Shown here in pieces: positions 1-7,016 of a stretch of DNA of 10,377 bases. The translations under genes and the position numbers were made by a program. Source of the stretch: Synura sp. LO234KE (Eukaryota; Sar; Synurophyceae; Synurales; Mallomonadaceae). The notes beneath the pieces were generated by a model. The model did not search any database, had not been told where the DNA came from, and saw only the letters and a program-made list of their open reading frames with translations. Where the stretch lies: assembly GCA_015143735.1 (NCBI GenBank), contig VKHC01000646.1, positions 1 to 10,377 of the forward strand, in the 5' to 3' direction. Every line of letters begins with the position of its first letter. Positions within the stretch are counted from its first letter, which is position 1.

Positions 1-1448
1 TCACCTAGAGTTTTCACCTTGATTACAAATCGAGATATTGCAAGTATTTGTACCCTTCTGTTGTTGGTAAGTCCTGCAGATTTGTCGAGGTTCCGCAACA
101 GTATGCAGATGTCGTTCCGCTTCAAGTTCAGTAGGTGAGGTGGGCATCCGGCGTTGTTGAAGTTGTGAAGTATTTCCTCTGTCAACATGTTCTTGAGGTG
201 GTCGTTTGGGTCGTGCACTTCACACAGCCGGTCTACAGGGTACAATGGATTGGTCTGCTCATCATTCATTTGCTGGATTCTGGTGTTTCATTCATTTACG
301 GCCTCGTTTGGAACTGCTAGGATCGCTCGTGTGCTCATGCATGCGACGTCGAACCCATCGGGGAATATGAACGCAATGCTTTCCTCCGTTGTGAATAGGG
401 AACGTATCCCTTTGATCGGGACGCTGTGTGAGCCGTCCTCGAAGTTTTCATTGAAGGCCATTGGGTGATTACCATTGCCGATCGCGTCTAGTGTACGGGC
501 GAACCATTGTTGCATATGCAGGTCGTCTATTTCCTCTTGTGTCATGTTCTCAATGTCGTCCATAAGACCTCTCAAGTGTAGGTTGACCGTCAGGTGTTTG
601 ACTTGAAAGGTTTCCCAAAGCGGTGAGGATCTGATGGAGGCGTTTACGGTTTGCGTTCGGTCTCCTCCGGATACTACAGGTGCAATCTGCCGGAAGTCTC
701 CGATGCAAATTACTGTTTTGTGGCGGAACTCTTCCATCGCTCTGTACGCTGCCTCGAAGACTTCCCTGTCCAATGAGTGAAACTCGTCAAATATAAATAG
801 GTCTGCGGCCCATAGCAATACTACCCTCTTTGGGTTTCTATGAAGTTCACAATCCGTTGGCACATTCGGCTCCTTGTCCTCGTCTTCCACTACGGGGAAC
901 TTGAAGAGGGAGTGCGTGGTTTCGAAGTCATTGTAAAGCGTTGCGGCCAAGGCGGTGCTGGCGGACCCTAGGGCAATCAGGTTGCTTATGCGGGTAGACG
1001 CCATTATTTTTCTGGCTGGGGTTGTCTTGCCTGGAGAAGTGATTGTCTTCATATTCGTTGTGTGAGTAGAGTGAGTCTTACCTGTGCCGCCTTTACCGTC
1101 GAGTAACATTATCGTGCCTTCGTTTTCTTGTAACGCCTCCATTACGGCGTCGAATGTCCGTTGTTGTTCTAACGTATTCGGCGTTTGTCTGCATAGGGTC
1201 TCATACTCTTGTCTTTCCGTTTCGACGTCGTGGAGAAGCTTGTGATGCTGTAGCTCCGTAGTACTTATCTCTGGTTGCGGAAGACCGTACTGGGACATCG
1301 ATTTGCCTTGATCAGAGAGCTGTGCTGATACCCATTGGAGAAGAGACTGGTATACAAGTGCATGATGACGGCCGTTGCTTTCAAAAAAATCATTTTGTAG
1401 AGACTGCTTGAGAATGTCGTTTTTCAGCACCTTGATGGTCGGATATCC
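1..1448 (-). pseudogene. Helitron Pif1-like helicase domain, one stop, runs off the window
   Basis: This is a superfamily 1B 5'-3' DNA helicase, fused downstream of Rep. It enters at 1448 after a 56-nt intron. Seen: the Walker A motif GKGGTGKT, with a 51-nt intron inside it (1031-1081), then ASTALAATLY, Walker B FIFDEFH (about 774-796), the GDFRQIAPVV motif (about 675-705) and RAILAVPNEAVNE. A TGA at 288-290 interrupts the protein, but the same frame continues without another stop to the window edge. The continuation reads NTRIQQM and the CPPHLLNLK (about 131-150) and LLRNLD helicase C-terminal motifs. With one lesion in roughly 475 codons, this half is much better preserved than Rep or the neighbouring retrotransposon. 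The single TGA is more likely a nonsense mutation than recoding, because Trp is encoded by TGG throughout. Confidence 0.92.
1031..1081 (-). other. Intron 5 of Helitron gene (51 nt, GT-AG), inside Walker A
   Basis: This is a 51-nt segment with donor G|GTAAGA and acceptor CTCCAG|GC, a multiple of three with no stop codon. Reading through it inserts 17 residues directly after GGTGKT that have no counterpart in Helitron helicases. Splicing regenerates GGTGKT followed by TPARKIMAS and restores the spacing to ASTALAATLY. The sequence just after each boundary is similar (GTAAGACT and GCAAGACA), so GKT is encoded either way. Confidence 0.78.
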
Positions 1449-1504
1449 CTTGGGTATATAAAGTGATTTAGAAGTTTAACTTTTAAGCGATACGATTTAT
1501 TTAC
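1449..1504 (-). other. Intron 4 of Helitron gene (56 nt, GT-AG), linker to helicase
   Basis: Removal of 1449-1504 (donor CGG|GTAAAT, acceptor CCCAAG|GG) joins FVMLTLR to GYPTIKVL in phase 0. This moves the linker frame into the helicase frame and matches the known Helitron junction. CTAAATCAC inside is a plausible branch region. Confidence 0.83.
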
Positions 1505-1926
1505 CCGTAAGGTTAACATGACGAAGAGTCCCCTTTTTTCTGCCGGTGTGGATATGTGTAGTGTGTCTTCAAAGCACCTCACTACTTCATTTTGGTCATG
1601 CACCAAACCGCTGGCCTCTGCGGCCTCCTGAAATGTGGTGTATTCTGCTCCATCTACTGTGCGCATATCCTTGAAATATATGCACGGCCTATGGATAAGA
1701 AGTTGCCGCTTGTACCATATTTCTCCTGCAGTCACGTATAGCATGCCGATCCTTGTGATTGTATTGGTGACATTTGCTCTTGGGCAAATATATACCAGCA
1801 CCTTGGCAAGACCTTGGATGCAAACCTCGTACTAGGATGTACCCACATTGAACCTGGGTGGTCTTTGATAGGACCATGTGTAGGAGTTGTGGAAGGCTGC
1901 ATACTTGTAGTACGCGGGTGGTTAAG
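1505..1926 (-). pseudogene. Helitron Rep-helicase linker region, degenerate
   Basis: This stretch joins the nuclease and helicase halves of the Helitron protein. Just downstream of the TAA at 1927-1929 the frame must shift by one near 1910-1920, after which aromatic-rich sequence (YYKYAAFHNSYTW) reads on to a TAG at 1832-1834. The same frame then stays open to 1505. It includes MLYVTAGEIWYKRQLL, FKDMRTVDGAEY, TFQEAAEASGL and GLFVMLTLR, which match the conserved linker seen in protist and fungal Helitrons. The segment ends at the donor of a 56-nt intron, beyond which the helicase half continues. An ATG-based call in this region would be wrong: the apparent start near 1801 is a GTG inside the polyprotein. 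Confidence 0.82.
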
Positions 1927-2063
1927 TTAGACTAAGAGATCACAACACTTCCCCTTGTCGAACAGTTCCTCCATGTCTTCTGGCGTTTTCACCTTTATCT
2001 GGTTGACGGAAGGGGACGAGGTTGGGTACGTGTGGAAGCCTAGCGTTCGCCACATAGCGTTGA

Positions 2064-2116
2064 CTACGTTGGCAGGGGGTGAGCCAAGGGATAGTGATGA
2101 CAGGTATGCATATTAC
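2064..2116 (-). other. Intron 3 of Helitron gene (53 nt, GT-AG)
   Basis: The exon ending RGRYLCS joins NAMWRTLGF in phase 1 once 2064-2116 is removed (donor G|GTAATA, acceptor CGTAG|TC). A CTCAC branch-like site lies near the 3' part. The donor hexamer matches that of intron 1. Confidence 0.82.
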
Positions 2117-2243
2117 CTGAGCAGAGGTATCGGCCTCGGATATACAGGGTTATCTCGTCGTGATTAGAGACATCGTTCGCGTTTGTGATAAGAAACTTAG
2201 CCTTCGACGGACCCTTGAAGAGATATTTGTATAAGTATATGAC

Positions 2244-2296
2244 CTGTGTGCAATTATCGTGAGAAATTGCTTTATTCTTGACAAATGTTTGCTTGC
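2244..2296 (-). other. Intron 2 of Helitron gene (53 nt, GC-AG), at the Tyr motif
   Basis: The upstream exon ends in SVYT and the downstream exon begins VIYLYKYLFKG, as expected for Helitron Rep. The removed segment starts GCAAGC and ends CACAG in phase 0, so the donor is GC rather than GT. A CTCAC branch-like motif lies 16-20 nt from the acceptor. G|GCAAG fits the known GC-AG consensus. It could also be a GT-to-GC mutation in this dead copy. Confidence 0.75.
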
Positions 2297-2715
2297 CGTG
2301 TATACGCTGCCTGAGTACTCCATATTCACATGGCCTCCCCAGTCTATAAGCATTTGGCGATTGTGTGGGATAACTCTACAGTCCGCAGGCTGTCTCCTTC
2401 TATATACTGGAAACCCTTTTTCGTCAAAGTGGGTTTCCTGAACCGTTCTGCTTGTTTCGTACCCACGTTGTTTGCAAAAACCATTTTTCCCCACGCACCC
2501 TCCCTCGCCCTGCGGATTGCATCTGTGTAACATACATGTTCCTACTAACTTGAGATAAATTTCGTGGTCCTGGATGTCGTCGGGATGAATTGAGGTGGGT
2601 TCCGGGCCTGGAGCTTCTGCTGTGATGTATCGATCGATAAAGCGTGCGATTGCCTCTTGGTCATCGATGTTTGCTACGTCGGTTAGCTGTAACACGAGGT
2701 GACAATGCGGCAGCC

Positions 2716-2775
2716 CTTCATATATGTAGGATATATTGATCAATGGTTGCCTTTATCGATGAGCTATAGTATTAC
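2716..2775 (-). other. Intron 1 of Helitron gene (60 nt, GT-AG), at the HUH motif
   Basis: The upstream frame ends at EYQNRG and runs into a TAA soon after 2775. The downstream frame opens at LPHCH. Removing 2716-2775 (donor G|GTAATA, acceptor GAAG|GG) joins them in phase 1 and gives the canonical Helitron order R-G-L-P-H-C-H. A YTNAY-like branch site (TTGAT) lies inside. No other splice choice was needed. Confidence 0.85.
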
Positions 2776-2908
2776 CTCTGTTTTGATATTCAATTACTCT
2801 GATTTCGTAAGTGACTGTGCGCCCGTCGAAATACCTCCCGCTACGTATATTGGCTAACATGGCGTCGAGTCTTACTTTGAATACAACGCAGATAACGTCG
2901 GGTCGGTC

Positions 2909-3030
2909 TGCGGTATGTAGAAGATATAGAACAGAAAGATGTCTGGTTATTCAAACGACGGCACTAGGCAGGCTATATCCGAATGAGCAGCGTTCAATAG
3001 GTCTATCTTCTCCAATGAAACGTAGGCGTG
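2909..3030. other. Junction between retrotransposon and Helitron remnants
   Basis: Recognisable RNase H ends near 3031 and recognisable Rep starts at 2908, both minus strand. The intervening 122 bp encode nothing I can assign, although the RNase H frame remains open to a stop at 2947-2949. A CCGCAG acceptor-like site lies just before 2908, so an intron acceptor in front of the first recognisable Rep exon is possible. The breakpoint lies in this interval. Confidence 0.6.
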
Positions 3031-3572
3031 CATCCTACACCGCCAGTCGGCTACAGTATTCTTCGCCCCCGAGATGTGTCTAATGAACATCACGATCGAC
3101 TGAAAGAACACTCGCCACCTCACGAAGATGGGCACGTCTGACTTCTCAATCCACAGTAGATTCCGAATCGGTCTCCAAGAGAAACGGCTTGCCGCGCAAG
3201 TAGTATGCAAAGTGAGTCACCCCGTAATAGGCTGCGTAAGCCTCCTTCTAGAAAGCGTTCCATCGTGAAGCGATATTTGAAAACTTTTGACTGGCGAACC
3301 CGATAGGCTCGTGGACCACACCGAAGTCTCCCGGTCTCTCTTGATACAGGACTGCTCCAACTGGCTTGTCCGACGATCCAATCGAAGCACCTAGTCCAGA
3401 TATAGTAGTCCGGGAAGTGATTCGCCACCGACTCCGACAGGGCGGTCTTCATCTTGTTGAAGTCAGCCTCATAGTCGTAGGTCCAAGTGTCGCGCTTCCA
3501 ATTGAAATCTTTGTGAGTCATTTTGTTAAGCTCACAGGCGATACCTGAATAGTTCGGTACAAAAGTACAAAA
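2947..3572 (-). pseudogene. RNase H domain of the retrotransposon
   Basis: RNase H degrades the RNA strand of the RNA:DNA hybrid. A frame with FVPNYSGIA and MTHKDFNWKRDTW follows a shift near 3570. DYEADFNKMKTALSESVANHFPDY then leads, after a shift near 3395, to KPVGAVLYQERPG and HEPIGFASQKFS. A TAG at 3248-3250 interrupts KEAYAAYYGV, and the frame ends beyond KPFLLETD. A shift near 3175 opens RNLLWIEKSDVPIFVRWR and IRHISGAKNTVADW, the classic C-terminal block of Ty3/gypsy RNase H, ending near 3031. The frame stays open to 2947 with sequence I do not recognise. No integrase HHCC or DDE motif follows. Confidence 0.88.
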
Positions 3573-4400
3573 GGGCTCCGAGAAAGCTCTGCATCTCCCG
3601 CTGACAAGTCGGCATCTGAAACTCCAAGATGGCCTTCTTGCGGTCAGCGTACATCTCTCTCTTCCCGTAGGTTACCTTGTAACCAAAGAACTTAACCGAC
3701 GGAATCCGATCCACGACTTCGACATCTTGAGAAAGACGTTATGTTTCCTGCAGCGCTCCAAGAACATCCGCAGCTTCTTGCAGGCATCGCCCTGGTCGTG
3801 CGCTAGAAGTAGCACGTTGTCGAAAATAACGATGGACCATTCCTCGAAATGTCCGAACATTTGCATCATCGTCCACTGGAGATGACCACTCGCCGGCGAG
3901 ACGCCTTCAGGTAGAACGACTGGCTCGACGAGTCCCCACGGCGACTGGATAGCCAACCTCTGGCTAGACATCTTGGTCAGCGGGAACTGATGAAATGAAT
4001 TTGTCATATCTATATCCAAAAATATCTAAATCTCATTGCCTTTTCAACCTCGTACTGGACTCGAGGGATTTACGCCTGGGTCTTGAGAACGTACGCGTTC
4101 AGCCACCTGCAGTCGCCACAGAAGCGGATGAACGGCTTGGTCGCCTTGGGCGCAATGACTAGCGGTGACGCCCACGGTGACGTAGAATGTCGATACATAG
4201 GCTGTGAGTCGCTCGAACTCCTTCTTCGCATGCTCGTACAGCCTGGGATTGATCGGTCTCGACCTCACCTTGTGGAACGCGGGAAAATCATTCTTGACCG
4301 GCAGGTCCAGCGGCGGAAAGCCCTGGATACCTGTCCACTCCTTTGGAACAAAGTGGGCATCACACAGATCTGACCGTAATATCTCTTTAAACTCCGGGCA
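3530..4400 (-). pseudogene. Reverse transcriptase domain with IFDN active-site motif
   Basis: This is the RNA-dependent DNA polymerase of the element. Reading downstream there is a connector ending KVRSRPINPRLYEHAKKEF (about 4200-4270). A frameshift near 4200 leads to WASPLVIAPKATKPFIRFCGD. A TAA follows at 4070-4072, and a shift near 4030 precedes DIDMTNSFHQFPL (motif A, Asp at about 4009-4017). Then come PWGLVEP, LPEGVSPASGHLQ (motif B region) and VIFDNVLLLAHD, with IFDN at 3816-3827 where most reverse transcriptases have YxDD. Another shift near 3715 gives VKFFGYKVTYGK and MQSFLGALLYF, the start of the connection to RNase H. The order and motifs identify a Ty3/gypsy-type RT. I recall FDN in related protist elements, so it is probably ancestral and not decay. 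Confidence 0.9.
3556..3572. repeat. Short tandem duplication (8-bp unit) at an RT frameshift
   Basis: GTACAAAA is present twice in a row, followed by a G. The repeat coincides with the frameshift between the LLYF and FVPNY segments of the retrotransposon polymerase, so slippage or a deletion between short repeats probably caused that lesion. Confidence 0.6.
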
Positions 4401-5119
4401 ACCCCGAAAGCAGGTCCCCTATATGCGCCTCTAGCATGCCGAAGTACTCCGTCCTCGCGTCTTCGTAGCTCGTCTCCATAAACGCGAGAACAGGTCCGAA
4501 TGCCACGGTCATCGGTGTCTCTAATTCCTCCGGTGACTCCTCGACCTCGCCTTTGCGCCACAGGCGTATGTCACCAGGTCTCATGTCGGTTTCGAGCAAG
4601 TTCTTACCGACCGTGTCGTCCAGCGCCCGTAACATACTCGCCAACAAGTCAACAAAGTTCTTCGCAATATCTGGCAGGCCCACGATGAACTCGATCACCG
4701 GCATCGTCCACACAATAGCCTCTACCTGCCCGTGGTACTCAGTCACTCCATCCTCACCAACAAACGATAGCGACCCTCTGATGATTTCCTTCGTCTCTAC
4801 CTTTTGGTGGTCTGATCCGCTGCTCGATGCGGAAAGATGAATTGACTCCACTCTTCTCTATGCTAATCCACTATCTCGGCACTGATGTAAGATTTACGTA
4901 ACGTACCAGTGTCGAACAAAACACGAAATATCTTCACGCTAACTCCTCCCGCCTTGAACTCCCCCTTCCCAAAGGATAGTGGGCGACCCCCCCAGGAACC
5001 CTAACAGCATCTCCTACCGCCTCGAGTAGAAGCTCCGTCTCGTCTTCCTCCAATTCCGCTATTCCTGGGTCGAAAATCTGCGTCTGGGCTGACACCGCGC
5101 GAGCATCAGCCCCTGCCAG
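4387..5119 (-). pseudogene. Retroviral-type aspartic protease region
   Basis: The protease cleaves the Gag-Pol polyprotein. After the TGA at 5120-5122 the frame reads QIFDPGIAELEEDETELLLE. It then shifts near 4975 to a frame with KAGGVSVKIFRVLFDTGT, whose DTG (4905-4913) is the catalytic aspartate triad of retropepsins. A TAG at 4863-4865 and a further shift near 4820 lead into the 4387-4851 frame. That frame has ETKEIIRGSLSFVGEDG, IEFIVGLPDIAKNF (the hydrophobic IVGLPD block matches the retropepsin C-terminal ILG-type motif) and MRPGDIRLW. Spacing from DTG to IVGLPD is about 65 codons, as expected. The copy is inactive. Confidence 0.8.
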
Positions 5120-5895
5120 TCAGGAACGGCGCCCTGACCCAAGAGCACCTGACGGGCATTTTATGAGCGGGCGCGACCCTGGAGACGGCTCACGTGGAGA
5201 CATATCCATATGGGTCTTGTTGTATCTCTGCTGGATATTAGGCTGCGATCCCTGCTTGGGTAGATTCTTGGCGATGTTCCTGATTGCCTGCTCGCCGAGA
5301 GTCTGTGCGGCCTTGAACTTCTTCACGTCTTCGGGGTCATGCGAGTACTCGCGCAGTGACCATTCTTCTCTAGTCGGTCGCAGCGGGCGTAGTTAGCGAA
5401 CTTAAAGCAGACTGCGGGCCTATCCGGTGAGTGTTGAACCCCCGCAAGCCAAGCGTCTTCTCGCTCTTGCACACTGCGGTCGAACTCGATCGGCGCTGGA
5501 TGAATTTCTTCGTCCTCTTTGCCTTGATCGAGTTCCTCTTCTTCTTCGATGTCTTTGTCCTCCTGCTCCGAAGCAGCTCGGTCGTCAGGAGGTAAGGTCC
5601 AGGCTAGCGACTCATCCGCCTCCGGGAACATGAGCTTCTCTTTAGCGGATTCTTGTTTCCGAACCGCGTGTACACGATCCGCCTTCTTGAACCTTCCGGT
5701 CGTCTTAGTCTTTGAATACTCCAAGTCCGCTGGCGGTGTGAAGACAGGCTTCTTGGCGGATTTGAAAACAGAGAGCGTGTGCTGTATTATGGTCCCTCAG
5801 CTTTTTCAGGGCCTTGAAGTACTCGTCTGTAAACACATTGAAATCTCGAATCTCGTCGTACTTCTCGTTGGTCATATACTTCTCGATTCGTTAAA
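5120..5895 (-). pseudogene. Gag C-terminal region: acidic linker and CCCH zinc knuckle
   Basis: Three frames continue gag. About 5770-5895 reads EKYMTNEKYDEIRDFNVF. The next frame, about 5335-5770, is strongly acidic (DKDIEEEEELDQGKEDEE) and reaches a cysteine cluster. The third covers about 5120-5330. The cluster has Cys at about 5407-5409, 5380-5382 and 5353-5355, with YSH read in the adjacent frame immediately after it, giving C-x8-C-x8-C-x3-H if the frameshift at about 5335-5350 is allowed for. This is a CCCH-type finger in place of the usual gag CCHC knuckle, with nucleic-acid binding the likely role. The last frame ends at a TGA at 5120-5122, beyond which the same frame stays open into the protease region. 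Confidence 0.68.
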
Positions 5896-7016
5896 CCGAC
5901 GTCCAGAGTGCCGTTGACAAAGTAGTCGATGAGGCCCTTAACTCCGTTTTTCTTCGTCACGTAGGCCGGGAAGTTCTTCTTCGTATCGTCGTGGCAGAGT
6001 ATCTCTATTATGATCTCAAACCTCTCCCGGTAATGGCTCCAGGCGTGCACGTAGTAATCGAGGAACGTCTGGATGTAAGTACGATTATTTTTAAACTTAG
6101 CGTAAGACGTGGAATCCCAGACCGACTGTCCTAGCCAGGTGTCCATCTCCAGCTTCGACCTAGGCCTGGTTATGTAAGCCAACACGCTGTACACTTCGTT
6201 ATTATCCAGGAGCAGATGCTCGGCCTGGACCGCTTCTCCGAAGATCTTGATCTTCTCCCGCAGGTTCTCAAAACAATCATCGGTCCTGATCGTGGCCAAA
6301 AGAATAGCCATGACCCCGTTGTCCAGGTAATGAGTTATCAACAGCTGCTCCGGATAATTGCTCTGCTGTAGATGCACAAACTTCTTTCTGAAAAGAAGCA
6401 GGCGCGGTACGTCCAACCTAGAAAGTCAAAAAGGTTTCTCCATGGTCGGTCTCTTCCTTACTGTAAGCTGGAAAGGGTAGCCATAAGGTCCGGGTACGTA
6501 GCCTATGGGCATGGCTCCTTATCCGTAGTAAGGCGTTCCGATCCCTCTCACAAGTCCTGGCGTTTCCGCCATAAGCGCCATCATCTTGACGAGTGAGGCA
6601 AGAAGAGGTTTCTTCGGGATCGTCCTGAGGTGTGTACAGAGGTAGTCCCGTGTCATGCCCTTCTTCTTGCGCCCATGCTTCTCGGAGTCTTCTAAATTGG
6701 TGCTGTTGCTGCGCTTGCGCTTGCTCTTGTCACCCGAACCATCGGAACCCGAGCCGTCACCTCCGTCTCCGCTGCCGCCTTTGGTCTAATACCTTCCGGC
6801 TCTCCAAGATCTCACTCCTTCACCGACTTTGGCATCCGCAATGAAGGAAGGCTCGGCACCTGGCAAAGAGATTTGCACCTACTGACCACGCTGGCTGCCA
6901 ACGAGAGTAGGCACTTCTCCGCTCAAATCCCCGCAGGTAAACGCCGTCTCTGGCGCGTTTTGGTCCCGGTTGACTCGCAAGATGTCTGCGTCGAGGTTCC
7001 ACACTCGAGCGCTCAT
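5787..7016 (-). pseudogene. Gag-like core ORF with four or more in-frame stops
   Basis: One frame runs from an ATG at 7014-7016 to 5787, interrupted by TAG at 6879-6881, TAG at 6786-6788, TAA at 6519-6521 and TGA at 6426-6428. Segments in order are WNLDADILRVNRDQ near the start, a Gly/Ser/Asp linker followed by a Lys/Arg-rich patch (about 6690-6790), a Pro/Gly/Tyr stretch (about 6470-6515) and a helical domain from LDVPRLLLFRKKFVHL to GLIDYFVNGTL (about 5905-6425). The helical domain looks like a retrotransposon capsid region: it is all-alpha in character, has no catalytic motif and sits ahead of the zinc knuckle. The frame moves by one near 5890, so the 5787 terminus is not native. The family was assigned from position and general character, not from a signature. 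Confidence 0.65.

Larger units (their letters stand above)
1..2908 (-). mobile_element. Helitron fragment (autonomous type, truncated at 5' end)
   Basis: Seen: minus-strand reading frames that follow the order of a Helitron Rep-helicase protein: HUH nuclease core, tyrosine motif, Rep-helicase linker, Pif1-like helicase. Known: Helitrons are DNA transposons that move by rolling-circle replication, with the HUH/Tyr Rep domain nicking and joining single strands and the 5'-3' helicase unwinding them. The protein's N-terminal part is missing upstream of 2908, where retrotransposon sequence begins within about 120 bp, and the helicase C-terminus continues past position 1. The Helitron 5' TC end, 3' hairpin and CTRR terminus are therefore not in view. 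Three stops and one frameshift make it a pseudogene, while its five introns still have usable splice sites. Confidence 0.9.
1927..2908 (-). pseudogene. Helitron Rep (HUH nuclease) domain, five-prime truncated, four exons
   Basis: This is the replication initiator domain that nicks and joins DNA strands. Exon pieces are 2776-2908, 2297-2715, 2117-2243 and 1927-2063. The first carries the lead-in to the HUH motif, from DRPDV to EYQNRG. The second begins LPHCH, the HUH motif (about 2700-2713), and continues through a Cys/His-rich stretch and the FDEKGFPVYRRR and PHNRQML blocks typical of Helitron Rep. The third holds YLYKY, the expected catalytic tyrosine motif, followed by LYIRGRYLCS. The fourth runs from NAMWRTLGF to GKCCDLLV and meets a TAA at 1927-1929. 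Introns of 60, 53 and 53 nt separate the pieces and restore frame exactly. The usual sequence upstream of DRPD is absent, so the domain is truncated. The assignment rests on remembered Helitron motifs and is strong. Confidence 0.88.

Noticed and set aside
288-290. TGA as a sense codon (alternative genetic code)
   Set aside because: Only one such position lies in the better-preserved helicase, Trp uses TGG, and TAA and TAG also interrupt coding frames here. Nonsense mutation is simpler.
135-468. Two plus-strand open frames of 61 and 93 codons
   Set aside because: They lie antisense to the helicase C-terminus, whose minus-strand reading has conserved motifs. They are shadow frames.
1689-1877. 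Minus-strand 62-codon frame
   Set aside because: It overlaps the Helitron linker frame, which carries the conserved residues. This one has none.
4083-4840. Several plus-strand open frames over the protease and RT region
   Set aside because: The minus strand there carries recognisable protease and RT motifs. The plus frames have no motif and arise from antisense composition.
5335-5895. Introns as the explanation for frame changes in gag
   Set aside because: Unlike in the Helitron, the frames change without intervening sequence or GT/AG boundaries, so single-base indels are the better explanation.
5163-5917. Plus-strand frames rich in Ser, Cys and Leu, possibly membrane-like
   Set aside because: They are the antisense of the acidic gag linker: Glu and Asp codons read as Ser, Leu and Phe on the opposite strand.
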